From NCBI GenBank assembly GCA_002410755.1, contig DHOL01000078.1:27511-39035 (forward strand): a stretch of DNA of 11,525 nucleotides. The letters are read 5' to 3'. Position numbers and translations under genes: made by a program. Source of the stretch: Ruminococcaceae bacterium UBA5391. Its GTDB lineage: Bacteria; Bacillota; Clostridia; Oscillospirales; Acutalibacteraceae. Position 1 is the first letter of the stretch; the number at the start of each line of letters is the position of its first letter. Positions 1 to 6,822 of this stretch are shown in pieces. The notes under the pieces are model-generated. The model did not search any database. It was not told where the DNA came from and saw nothing but the letters and a program-made list of their open reading frames with translations.

Positions 1-663
1 ATTGGCAACCATGCGGAAAGCTTTTTTGGCCTGAAGGCCATCTGCGTGGGGAACGGCGTAGCGGTGGAAGAATTTACGCCTGTGCCGCCAAAGAGGAACC
101 GGGACGAAGTTGTCCTGATTGGTGTAGCTGGAACGCTTTGGTGGCAGGCCTACGACCGGGTTCTGGAAGGGATGTACCTTTACCGAAATGCTTCCCCTGG
201 GCGAAAGCCGCGGCTCCGTTTCCTCATGGTGGGCGGAGATGCAGGGGAAATGCCTGCTTTCCGTGCGCAAATCCGAAAATACGGCTTGGAAGATGATGTG
301 GAATGCCCGGGATTCCAGACTGGCGAAAAACTTGACAGACTGTATGCCCGGGCTGATTTAGGAGTTTCCTCGCTCGGATGCTACCGGCGCGGGCTAACTT
401 CCTGTTCTTCCCTGAAAGCGCGGGAGTACTGCGCAAAGGGCCTTCCGTTCCTCTATGCCTATGAGGATGGCCTTCTTGCGGATAAGCCCTTTGCGATGAA
501 GCTTCCGAATGATTCATCGCCCATTGATATGGAAGCTGTTGTGCGCTTTGTGAAGAGCTGCCGATCCAACCCTAATCTTGCGGAAAAAGAACGGCAGTTT
601 GCACGGGATCACTATGACTGGAAAAACATTCTGAAACAAGTGCTCTGCTTTGCGGGCATTTAG
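1..663 (+). CDS. Glycosyltransferase, GT4-like, C-terminal part (5' end outside window)
   Basis: The frame is open from base 1 to the TAG at 661-663, giving 220 residues. The codons before the GTG at 46 read as the end of the N-terminal half and the linker of a glycosyltransferase, including an NGV motif followed by EFTP as in GT4 enzymes. So the gene begins upstream, and 46 is not its start. The remainder is the nucleotide-sugar-binding Rossmann half: a LIGVAGTL strand, an RFLMVGG strand, a VECPGF turn, and a segment REYCAKGLPFLYA that aligns with the usual EAMACGLPVVA. In that alignment only the second glutamate of the family's E-x7-E pair is present; the first position is a serine. It probably transfers a sugar to a lipid-linked surface-glycan intermediate on the cytoplasmic face of the membrane. 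Sugar and acceptor cannot be told. The chain-length regulator gene starts 28 bp downstream, consistent with one operon. The family call is fairly firm; the exact GT family is less so. Confidence 0.8.
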   Translation: MGNHAESFFGLKAICVGNGVAVEEFTPVPPKRNRDEVVLIGVAGTLWWQAYDRVLEGMYLYRNASPGRKPRLRFLMVGGDAGEMPAFRAQIRKYGLEDDVECPGFQTGEKLDRLYARADLGVSSLGCYRRGLTSCSSLKAREYCAKGLPFLYAYEDGLLADKPFAMKLPNDSSPIDMEAVVRFVKSCRSNPNLAEKERQFARDHYDWKNILKQVLCFAGI

Positions 664-691
664 CTATAAAAGAACATAGGAGGCGCTTTTC

Positions 692-1951
692 ATGGAAATG
701 TATGTAAGCTCTTCAGATATTCTGCGCTTTTTTAAGAAAAAATGGGTTTCCTTCCTGGTAGTTGTCCTGCTGTTTGGCGGGGTGTGTGCCATTCTGCCGT
801 TAAAGACAGCACAGTACACCTATTCTGCAAATTCGACGATTACTTTTTCCTGCACTCCTTCCAAAAGGGATGACCCGAATTATACCCTTCAGTACCCGGG
901 CATCCTGAATGTCCGCATCAATACGGCGGTTGCCGAGGCTTCTTCCAATGACCTTGTGGAAAAAACCGCTGCACAGCTCAATATAGATCCAAAAATAATT
1001 TACAAAATTACTGGGGAACAGCTTTACAGCTCGTCTTCCGTCAAGCTGACCGTACAGACTGCGAATGACACAATGGCCGCGAAAATTTCCGACACCGCTG
1101 CCAAAATCCTTGGAGAAGAAATAAAGAAACAGTACCCGCAGCCGGAACTGACGGTTTTCCTTACGGAAAAAGCGGTGCCGGCAGTAGCAAATTCCAAAAA
1201 ATCAGCCATGGTAAAGTCTGGTGTGCTGGGCCTTGTGCTTGGCTTTGTGGTGTTTTTGTGCTATGGCCTGATCCGTGTGCTTTGCAATCATACAGTGCTC
1301 CATGGGCCTGCAGCGGAGGAAGCGCTGAAAATCAAGTACCTTGGAGGGATTCCGAGTGAGGAACACGGGGACGGCCGTCCAAACGCATTCCGCCGGATGA
1401 GGTCCGTTGTGCTGAATTACTTCGGCGGAGCGAAAAATCTCCTTGTGGAGGGCATCCGTGAAAGCGGGCATAAAGAGGTTGCGCTGGGGCTTGCAACGGC
1501 TCTTGCACAGTCCGGGCGGAAAGTCCTGCTGGTGGAAGTAGACCTGCGTGCCCCGGAACTGACGGAAGACCTTGGCGCTATCCCGGCAAAGACGCTCCTG
1601 GATTTGCTGAATGGTTCCTGCACTTTTGAGCAGGCTGTCACGCCAATTCGCCAGCAGCCGGGCCTCTGGCTGCTGGCGGCGGCTCAGGCGGGCAGTGAAA
1701 ATCCGGCTGACCTTTTGGCGCAGGGCTTTGAAAATTTGCTTCAGGAAGCGGAATCGCACTATGACAACGTCATTATCTGTGCACCGCCGGAGGCCCTGTA
1801 TCCCGATGCGGACAGCCTTGTTCCTGCAGTGCAGGGTGTAGTGATTTCTGCGACGTCCGGCGTTACAACCTACCGAGAGCTGCACAGTGCACTTTCTGTT
1901 GTGCGGGAGTCCGGGGGAAAGAAACTTGGATTTGTCCTTACCGGTATCTGA
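692..1951 (+). CDS. Wzz/YveK-type polysaccharide co-polymerase fused to a degenerate CpsD/BY-kinase-like ATPase domain
   Basis: The protein has 419 residues. An AGGAGG at 678-683 sits 8 bp before the ATG, so the start is firm. Residues 1-37 hold a short cytoplasmic end and a first membrane helix (about 17-37). An extracytoplasmic part of about 138 residues follows, then a second helix (about 174-197) preceded by the modest proline content and G-x-x-G pattern seen before TM2 in Wzz proteins. From about residue 235 there is a cytoplasmic domain resembling a MinD-like tyrosine kinase (CapB/CpsD/YveL). The Walker A' strand is present (VLLVEVDLR, 278-286). The P-loop region 253-263 lacks the GxGKS/T pattern, with HKE at the GKS position, and the Walker B strand reads VIICAPP (360-366) where active kinases have VIIDTPP. 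The protein ends right after the last strand with no tyrosine cluster. In known Gram-positive systems activator and kinase are usually separate proteins. Here they are fused and the ATPase is probably inactive, so a structural role in setting glycan chain length is inferred. Confidence 0.85.
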   Translation: MEMYVSSSDILRFFKKKWVSFLVVVLLFGGVCAILPLKTAQYTYSANSTITFSCTPSKRDDPNYTLQYPGILNVRINTAVAEASSNDLVEKTAAQLNIDPKIIYKITGEQLYSSSSVKLTVQTANDTMAAKISDTAAKILGEEIKKQYPQPELTVFLTEKAVPAVANSKKSAMVKSGVLGLVLGFVVFLCYGLIRVLCNHTVLHGPAAEEALKIKYLGGIPSEEHGDGRPNAFRRMRSVVLNYFGGAKNLLVEGIRESGHKEVALGLATALAQSGRKVLLVEVDLRAPELTEDLGAIPAKTLLDLLNGSCTFEQAVTPIRQQPGLWLLAAAQAGSENPADLLAQGFENLLQEAESHYDNVIICAPPEALYPDADSLVPAVQGVVISATSGVTTYRELHSALSVVRESGGKKLGFVLTGI

Positions 1952-1982
1952 GCCAGACTCTTCTGTGGGTAGCTTATGTGAG

Positions 1983-2020
1983 GGAAAGCCCCCTTTCCGT
2001 TTGCGGGAAGGGGGCTTTCC
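1983..2020 (+). terminator. Long GC-rich hairpin after the Wzz gene, candidate terminator
   Basis: Arms 1983-1999 and 2004-2020 pair over 17 bp with one G-T wobble (1996 with 2007) and a TTTG tetraloop at 2000-2003. The core is five C-G pairs flanked by AAA/TTT pairs. It lies 32 bp after the Wzz stop and before the DUF421 start, where an operon end is expected. The T-rich tail is poor (CTTTCCT), so termination may be incomplete, and the structure could also act as an RNA processing or stability element. Confidence 0.6.
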
Positions 2021-2057
2021 TGCATATCTGCGCGCGGCTGTCCCATACTAAAATATG

Positions 2058-2064
2058 GGTGATC
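2058..2064 (+). promoter_or_regulatory. Extended Shine-Dalgarno that fixes the DUF421 start
   Basis: GGTGATC at 2058-2064 is complementary to GATCACC near the 3' end of bacterial 16S rRNA. If the full AGGAGGTGATC register is used, the core would lie 9 nt before the ATG at 2068. This supports 2068 over the upstream in-frame GTG at 1978, which lies beside the long hairpin. The site partly overlaps a small inverted repeat, CCCATA (2042-2047) and TATGGG (2054-2059), that could compete with ribosome binding. Confidence 0.55.
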
Positions 2065-2067
2065 AAG

Positions 2068-2745
2068 ATGGCAATTTCGCTGATCCGAACAATGCTTTTG
2101 TATGCGGTTGTAGTTGCGGCAGTCCGACTGATGGGAAAAAGGCAGATTAGCGAGCTTCAGACAAGTGAGCTCGTTGTCACTTTGCTGATTTCAAACCTTG
2201 CTTCTGTGCCGATGGGGGATACGGGGCAGCCGCTCCTGAGCGGCCTGATCCCGATTGCCGTACTGGTAATCTGTGAACTTACGGTTTCCGGTGCAATGAT
2301 GAAAAACAAAAAATTCCGCCAGATGATTTGCGGCAATCCCATTCTGGTTATTTACGACGGCAAAGTGCAGCAGAGCGAAATGGAACGGCTGCGCATGACG
2401 ACCGATGACCTCTTTGAGCAGCTGCGGCAGAAGGATGTTTTCAGCATTGAAGACGTGGCCTATGCAATCGTAGAGACAAATGGAAAAATGAGCGTTGTCA
2501 AGAAACCGGAGAAAGAACAGCCCATGGCGGGGCCGCTTGGTGTGGCACAGCCGGATAAGGGCTTGGAAACCGTTGTTGTCAGTGACGGTACAATCTCGGA
2601 TACTTCGCTTTCGCTGTGTCGCCAGAACCGGAAATGGGTTGAAGATGTGCTCAATTCCGAGGGGATTTCCCTCAACGACGTGTTCCTGATGACCGCAGAC
2701 GCAAAGGGCGACTATTTTATCGTGAGGAAGGATGCGGAGCAATGA
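2068..2745 (+). CDS. DUF421 (YetF/YdfR-like) membrane protein
   Basis: From the ATG at 2068 the product has 225 residues, the usual size for the DUF421/UPF0702 family. The N-terminal third is membrane-embedded (helices about 3-20, 34-50 and 56-76). The family signature GKRQISEL (23-30) follows the first helix. Next come the family's GNPILVIYDGKV strand (about 88-99), the MTTDDLFEQLRQKDV segment, and the DVAYAIVETNGKMSV strand of the soluble C-terminal domain. The molecular function of the family is not settled; members are tied to spore or envelope properties in bacilli. The gene overlaps the next by 4 bp (ATGA), so the two are probably translationally coupled. No convincing promoter was seen between the long hairpin and this gene, so transcription may come from read-through. 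Its place inside a glycan locus is unusual and gives no clear functional hint. The family call is firm. Confidence 0.88.
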   Translation: MAISLIRTMLLYAVVVAAVRLMGKRQISELQTSELVVTLLISNLASVPMGDTGQPLLSGLIPIAVLVICELTVSGAMMKNKKFRQMICGNPILVIYDGKVQQSEMERLRMTTDDLFEQLRQKDVFSIEDVAYAIVETNGKMSVVKKPEKEQPMAGPLGVAQPDKGLETVVVSDGTISDTSLSLCRQNRKWVEDVLNSEGISLNDVFLMTADAKGDYFIVRKDAEQ

Positions 2746-3122
2746 AGCGGATGTGGGCAGTGTTGATTTTGCTTCTTCTAACGGTTACAACCAGCGTACT
2801 CGGCATCATCCATACGCGGAGAGTGACCAGCCAGATGGAACAGACTGTAAGCATGGCAAAAGATGCCATGGAGCATGACGACAGAGACAAGGGGCTTTCC
2901 TTAAGCCAAAAGGCAGTAAAAGACTGGCGTGATGAGCATCACATTCTGTGCCTTTATATGGTTCATTCAAGGCTTGAGGCAATCGACCAGACTCTTACAG
3001 CCCTGCCGGAGCTTTGTCAGGATGAGGAAACGAAAGATTTTTTTTCGGAATGTGACCGGGGTATTATGCAGATTGATTATCTAAATGAGTCGGAAATCCC
3101 GAATCTCGACAATATTTTTTGA
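2742..3122 (+). CDS. DUF4363-like small membrane-anchored protein
   Basis: The product has 126 residues. An N-terminal membrane helix (about 5-23) starts after MKR, which suits a signal anchor with the rest outside the cytoplasm. The remainder is mostly helical and highly charged: HTRRVTSQMEQTVSMAKDA, then SQKAVKDWRDEHHILCLYMVHS, and an acidic end. The KAVKDWRDEH...VHS pattern and the coupling to DUF421 fit the DUF4363 family, often found beside DUF421 genes in clostridia. Function is unknown. GAGGAAGGA at 2724-2732, inside the upstream gene, is a plausible ribosome binding site, and the start overlaps the DUF421 stop by 4 bp. The stop at 3120-3122 faces the convergent glycosyltransferase gene 53 bp away. 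Confidence 0.72.
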   Translation: MKRMWAVLILLLLTVTTSVLGIIHTRRVTSQMEQTVSMAKDAMEHDDRDKGLSLSQKAVKDWRDEHHILCLYMVHSRLEAIDQTLTALPELCQDEETKDFFSECDRGIMQIDYLNESEIPNLDNIF

Positions 3123-3150
3123 AAAAAAGCAGCCCCTCCGGCTTTTCTGC
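3122..3150 (-). terminator. Possible terminator between convergent genes
   Basis: Read on the minus strand, a short stem AGCC/GGCT with a 5-nt loop (or the alternative GCAG/CTGC pairing around it) is followed by seven T residues (3128 to 3122). It lies 26 bp beyond the end of the minus-strand glycosyltransferase gene. The stem is short, so confidence is limited. On the plus strand the same element is followed by only four T residues and could serve the DUF4363 gene weakly. Confidence 0.4.
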
Positions 3151-3175
3151 CTGATAAACGGCCCATTGAAGAAAA

Positions 3176-4264
3176 CTATTTTCCCTTGAAAATCCGTATG
3201 GTTTCCCGGTATGCCTGTTCCATGGATTCCACGTTTTTCTGAAAATCGTAGAGTTCCAGTACGCGTTTGCGCCCGCTTTTTCCAAGGGATTCCCGAAGCT
3301 CCGGGTGCTGCGCAAGCTCCAAAAGCTTTTCCGCGGCAGCCTGCGGGTCATGCCTCGGGACTAAAAATCCTGTGACGCCGTCTTCCATGGTTTCCCGGAA
3401 ACCGTCGGCATCCGATGCGACAACCGGTACCCCGCAGGCCATAGCCTCTACGGCGGAAACGCCGAAACTTTCCTCAATACTCGGGAGGCAGACGGCATCC
3501 ATCCGGTTTAAAATAGACGGGACTTCTGTGTTTGGAACAGCGCCGCGCAGGAAAGCGCATTTTTCAAGGCCGAGACTGCCAATCAGTGCCTGAAGGCTGC
3601 CCCGCAGGCTTCCTTCCCCATAAATCTCAAGCTTCACGGGCCTGCCCTCCGGCATCTTTTCCCGGAGAAGCGCAAATGCCCGGATGAGGTCATCCATTCC
3701 ATAGGGGGGCTCCAAAGCCTTGACGGCACCAACGGTAAAGCACTTGTCTTCCGCTTTGTGCTCCGGTGCAAAACGGCTGCAGTCCACACCGAACGGTGTA
3801 ATAAAAATTTTCCGGCAGCCGGGCAAAAGGAGTCGGACCTGTCTAGCCATCGCATAGCCTGTCGAAGCGACTGCATCGGCCGCGGCAAGATTTTTCCGCA
3901 CGAGATGCCGGTAAAGAGGGCCTTTGGCCGGAAACAAATAGACGTCGCTGCCCCAGACAGAAAGCAGGAGGGGATGAACGCCGCAAAGACGTGCCAGGGT
4001 TCCATAGCCGCTTGCATAGTGGGCGTTGACAAGGTCCGGTCGGAACTGTGCAAGCTCTTTTTTCAGGCAGCCTGCGTTAAAAAAATACCCTGCAAAACCG
4101 GGAACTTTCAGTGGGATGGTTTTTACGCGGCTGTCGATTTTTTTCTGGGTATCCGCATGGTCCGGCAGGGAATACAGGCGGACGGTATGCCCTTTCTGCG
4201 CAAGGGCATTTACCCAGCGCGCCGTATGAATTGACTTTGCGGCTGCAAGAAAAGCAATTTTCAT
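3176..4264 (-). CDS. GT4 family glycosyltransferase
   Basis: The product has 362 residues, a normal length for a retaining GT-B glycosyltransferase of family GT4. The N-terminal domain starts with KIAFLAAAKSIHTARWVNAL (2-21), the usual acceptor-side opening, and contains WGSDVYLFP (104-112). The C-terminal domain has VGAVKALEPPYGMDDLI (178-194), LEIYGEG (212-218), and a full E-x7-E motif (E265, E273) within EESFGVSAVEAMACGVPVV. No signal peptide or membrane helix is visible, so it probably works on the cytoplasmic membrane face, transferring a sugar from a nucleotide donor onto a growing surface glycan. Donor and acceptor are unknown. It is the only minus-strand gene here and has its own promoter at 4327-4355. 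GGAAGGGG lies just upstream of its ATG. The family call is firm and the pathway is inferred from neighbours. Confidence 0.9.
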   Translation of the reverse strand: MKIAFLAAAKSIHTARWVNALAQKGHTVRLYSLPDHADTQKKIDSRVKTIPLKVPGFAGYFFNAGCLKKELAQFRPDLVNAHYASGYGTLARLCGVHPLLLSVWGSDVYLFPAKGPLYRHLVRKNLAAADAVASTGYAMARQVRLLLPGCRKIFITPFGVDCSRFAPEHKAEDKCFTVGAVKALEPPYGMDDLIRAFALLREKMPEGRPVKLEIYGEGSLRGSLQALIGSLGLEKCAFLRGAVPNTEVPSILNRMDAVCLPSIEESFGVSAVEAMACGVPVVASDADGFRETMEDGVTGFLVPRHDPQAAAEKLLELAQHPELRESLGKSGRKRVLELYDFQKNVESMEQAYRETIRIFKGK

Positions 4265-4326
4265 GAAAAGCTTCCCCTTCCTTACGCAGGCAGAATTTCC
4301 CGCCGGACAAGGAATTTAATGTCTTC

Positions 4327-4355
4327 AGAATATCACTTTCCGGAAAGCATTGCAA
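4327..4355 (-). promoter_or_regulatory. Sigma-70 type promoter for the minus-strand glycosyltransferase
   Basis: On the minus strand TTGCAA (4355-4350) is followed after 17 bp by TATTCT (4332-4327), with TGA directly before it giving an extended -10. Transcription would start near 4320, leaving a leader of about 55 nt to the ATG at 4264. The spacing and five of six matches at -10 make it convincing. Confidence 0.7.
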
Positions 4356-4377
4356 CGGCTGGAGCGGGGCTGATTCC

Positions 4378-4406
4378 TTGCCAATCCCCGGGTGCAATGC
4401 TATAAT
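4378..4406 (+). promoter_or_regulatory. Near-consensus sigma-70 promoter for the GT2-GT4 pair
   Basis: TTGCCA (4378-4383), a 17-bp spacer and a perfect TATAAT (4401-4406) preceded by TGC (extended -10) form a strong housekeeping promoter. Transcription should start near 4413, about 60 nt before the TTG start at 4473. It is back to back with the minus-strand promoter: the two -35 boxes are 22 bp apart, so one bound protein could affect both. Confidence 0.8.
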
Positions 4407-4472
4407 AAAAAAACAGTATGGTCGGCAGTGCTGCTTGGGGCATGACGGCCCGGGAAAGCTGAGGCGTTCGAT

Positions 4473-5531
4473 TTGCCGGCAGTCAGCGTAGTCGTTCCAA
4501 TCTATAATGGGAAACAGCACCTTGCCCGGTGCGTAAAAAGTATCCTTGCCCAAAGCTTTCCGGATTTTGAGCTCCTCCTTGTAGATGATGGCTCAACGGA
4601 CGGCTCGTGGGAAGCTGCACTGAAATATGAGTCTGACAAGCGGGTACATGTTCTGAAAAAGCCGCACGGCGGACTTGGCGATACAAGAAATTATGGGGCG
4701 ACACATGCTTCGGGAAAATATCTTGTTTTTGTTGATTCCGATGACTGGATTGAGCTTTCCACGCTGCATGACCTTTTCACCGCGGCGGAAAAAGAAAAAG
4801 CGGAGCTGGTCATTTTTAATTTTGTCCGTGAAAATGCTGGTAAGGGCCGTACATGCTGCCTGCCGCTCCACACTCCGGAATCCGGAAGCAAAGTAAACAG
4901 GAAGCTGATTGAGGAACTGATTGGCCCCGACGGAACAGATTCGGCGTGGCATCGCGTTGAGATGCTCGGCAGCGCCTGCCGCCGGATGTACCTGAAAAGC
5001 TGGTTTACCGGGAACAAGATTTTCTTTGGGAACGAACAGAAAATCATGTTGGAGGATCTCCCGGTAGCCATCCAGGCCCATTGTGCATGCAGGCACCTTC
5101 TGGTGCTCGGCGGGGCTTACTATCATTATTTCTGCAATCACAACTCGCTGAGCACGCGGTACCGGCCGCACAAGATGGAAATGCTGACTGCATGCTTCCT
5201 CAGTGTGGAGAAAATCCTGGAAAAGTATGGACTATCCGAAAAATACCGGGAGCGCCATCTGGCATGGTTTCTACGCTATGCTGCACATTCTTCGCTTGTC
5301 AACTGTTTCAGCCCCAGAAATCCTGCCGGCTTTTGTGGGCGCTGGCGTGAAGTGCACGGGATTCTCCAAAATCCAATCCTGCGCCGCGCTGCCCAGTCGG
5401 ATTACCTGCAACACGCTTCCAAGGCGGACCGGATGTTGCTCTGCATCCTGCGCACACGCTGGACACCGCTTGTCTACCTGTTTTACCGGTGCTATTCCTG
5501 CGTTCTACGGAAAAATGAGAGGAAACAGTAA
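4473..5531 (+). CDS. GT2 family glycosyltransferase (TTG start)
   Basis: The product has 352 residues. The N-terminal GT-A domain is classic GT2: VSVVVPIYNG (4-13), VDDGSTDGS (37-45) for nucleotide binding, GLGDTRNYG (67-75), and the metal-binding VDSDD (87-91). The C-terminal half is specific to this subgroup and rich in aromatic and basic residues; no clear membrane helix is seen. It is probably an inverting transferase adding a sugar to a lipid-linked glycan in the cytoplasm. An in-frame TGA at 4443-4445 limits the start. No ATG or GTG lies between it and the conserved VSVVVPIYNG, so the TTG at 4473, with GAGG at 4461-4464 spaced 8 bp, is the best start. Eighteen bases separate its stop from the next gene. 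It is the first gene of a two-gene unit driven by the promoter at 4378-4406. The specific sugar is unknown. Confidence 0.9.
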   Translation: MPAVSVVVPIYNGKQHLARCVKSILAQSFPDFELLLVDDGSTDGSWEAALKYESDKRVHVLKKPHGGLGDTRNYGATHASGKYLVFVDSDDWIELSTLHDLFTAAEKEKAELVIFNFVRENAGKGRTCCLPLHTPESGSKVNRKLIEELIGPDGTDSAWHRVEMLGSACRRMYLKSWFTGNKIFFGNEQKIMLEDLPVAIQAHCACRHLLVLGGAYYHYFCNHNSLSTRYRPHKMEMLTACFLSVEKILEKYGLSEKYRERHLAWFLRYAAHSSLVNCFSPRNPAGFCGRWREVHGILQNPILRRAAQSDYLQHASKADRMLLCILRTRWTPLVYLFYRCYSCVLRKNERKQ

Positions 5532-5549
5532 AAAGGAGGGTGCCCCGAT

Positions 5550-6746
5550 ATGGCAGAGAAGAAGAAAGTCCTGTTTATTAGCTACAGTCTGCACAGCGGC
5601 GGCATTGAAAAAAGCCTTGTTACTGTTCTGAGCCTGTTCGATTATCAGCGGTATGATGTCGATTTGCAGCTTTTTGCCAACGAAGGGCTGTTCCTCAAAC
5701 GTGTGCCAAAGCAGGTGCATCTGCTGCCACCGCTTTTTCCACCGGAATACCGGCTGAATATCCGGCAGGCTTTCCCTGCTCTGCTGTGTGCAGGGAGGCC
5801 GGGCCTTGCGCTTGGAAGACTCCGTGTTTCCCTCGCGGGAAGGCATGGGACGATGGGGGAGCGGCTCGGAAAGATGTGGAATGTCGAGAGCCGCCTTGTC
5901 CGTACACCGGAAAAAGAATATGATGCCGCTGTTGCCTTTATGGAGGGCCAGCCGATTTATTACAATGTGGAAAAAGTCAGGAGCCGTGTGAAAATCGGCT
6001 TTATCCATGGTGACTATGAGGCAATGGGCCTCTGCCGTGAGTTTGACCGCAGATATGTGAAAAAGCTGGACGCGCTCTGTACGGTTTCCGAGTCCTGCCT
6101 CCAGTCGCTTCAGCGGGCGTTCCCGGAGGACGCTGCGAAATGCCATGTTATTTATAATATCCTTTCGGAGCGCTTTCTTCGTTTACTTGCAAAGAAAGGG
6201 GAGGGCTTTTCAGACGGGTACCGCGGCCTGCGTGTGCTCACGATTGCGCGCCTTTCCCCGCAAAAAGGGCTTGATCTTGCAATGCCTGCGGCAGCGGCCC
6301 TGAAAAAAAGGGGAATCGGTTTCCGCTGGTATATCATCGGCATTGGGCCGGACGGGCAGAAACTCCGGGCAATGGCGGAAAGCCTCGGCCTTGCGGACCG
6401 TGTTGTGTTCCTCGGTGAAAAAGCGAACCCCTATCCCTACCTTGCGGGATGCGACGTATATCTTCAGCCGAGCCGCTTTGAAGGGAAGTCGATTGCTGTT
6501 GATGAAGCAATGGCACTGCACCGGCCGATTGTGCTGACGGATTTTTCGACGGCAGCAGACCAGATCGCCTCTGGCCGAAATGGCCTTATTGTCCCGATGA
6601 CACCAGAAGGCATAGAGAAGGGCCTTGCAGAGCTGCTTCTTCACGAAGGCCGCCGCAGGCAGTTTTCTTTGGCCCTTGCGGAAAAGAATTATTCCAATGA
6701 AAGGGAGCTTTCCAAATTGTATGCGCTGATTGACGGAAAACAGTAA
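5550..6746 (+). CDS. GT4 family glycosyltransferase
   Basis: The product has 398 residues. AAGGAGG at 5533-5539 precedes the ATG by 10 bp. The start VLFISYSLHSGGIEKSL (7-23) is the usual GT4 opening, with the glycine-rich loop and helix of the acceptor domain. KIGFIHGDY (148-156) and LCTVSESCLQSL (176-187) continue that domain. The donor-binding domain carries VLTIARLSPQKGLDL (229-243) with the conserved R and K contacts (R234, K239), YIIGIGPDG, and the E-x7-E motif at E311 and E319. It probably transfers a hexose-type sugar in the same surface-glycan pathway as the GT2 upstream, 18 bp away, with which it should be co-transcribed. It ends 21 bp before a strong terminator. No membrane segment is seen. 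The family is firm; substrate unknown. Confidence 0.92.
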   Translation: MAEKKKVLFISYSLHSGGIEKSLVTVLSLFDYQRYDVDLQLFANEGLFLKRVPKQVHLLPPLFPPEYRLNIRQAFPALLCAGRPGLALGRLRVSLAGRHGTMGERLGKMWNVESRLVRTPEKEYDAAVAFMEGQPIYYNVEKVRSRVKIGFIHGDYEAMGLCREFDRRYVKKLDALCTVSESCLQSLQRAFPEDAAKCHVIYNILSERFLRLLAKKGEGFSDGYRGLRVLTIARLSPQKGLDLAMPAAAALKKRGIGFRWYIIGIGPDGQKLRAMAESLGLADRVVFLGEKANPYPYLAGCDVYLQPSRFEGKSIAVDEAMALHRPIVLTDFSTAADQIASGRNGLIVPMTPEGIEKGLAELLLHEGRRRQFSLALAEKNYSNERELSKLYALIDGKQ

Positions 6747-6767
6747 AAACGGCAAATAAAAAAGGCG

Positions 6768-6798
6768 GCCCCGCACGGCCTATCCTGCGGGGCTTTTT
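6768..6798 (+). terminator. Strong intrinsic terminator after the glycosyltransferase pair
   Basis: GCCCCGCA (6768-6775) and TGCGGGGC (6786-6793) form a perfect 8-bp stem with a 10-nt loop, followed directly by TTTTT. An A-run upstream (6758-6763) could pair with the T-tail and make it bidirectional. It ends only 10 bp before the mnmA ribosome binding site, which raises the question of how mnmA is transcribed. Confidence 0.88.
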
Positions 6799-6822
6799 CA
6801 GACGGCAGAGAGGAAAAAAGCA

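Noticed and set aside
1202..1885. Open frame of 227 codons on the minus strand inside the Wzz fusion gene
   Set aside because: It lies fully antisense to a well-supported gene, its translation shows no recognisable domain and looks low in hydrophobic core patterns; it is a shadow of G+C-rich coding sequence.
2001..2030. Possible promoter TTGCGG with TATCTG after 18 bp before DUF421
   Set aside because: The -35 half lies in the arm of the hairpin and the -10 matches poorly; it is not convincing without transcript data.
1978..2067. Upstream GTG start for the DUF421 protein, adding 30 residues
   Set aside because: The extra residues would be encoded by the long hairpin, do not match the family N-terminus, and the ATG at 2068 has a proper extended Shine-Dalgarno.
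3758..4234. Open frame of 158 codons on the plus strand opposite the minus-strand GT4 gene
   Set aside because: It overlaps a gene with all GT4 motifs, and its translation has no family resemblance.
4265..4472. Riboswitch or small RNA in the largest intergenic gap
   Set aside because: The space is explained by two promoters and their leaders, and no recognisable riboswitch core or terminator-antiterminator pair was seen.
5505..6146. Open frame of 213 codons on the minus strand opposite the second GT4 gene
   Set aside because: It is antisense to a firm gene and has no recognisable motifs.
6730..6758. Possible promoter starting with TTGACG at the end of the second GT4 gene
   Set aside because: No acceptable -10 box lies at 16-18 bp (CAAATA or AAATAA), and transcripts would begin just before or within the terminator hairpin.
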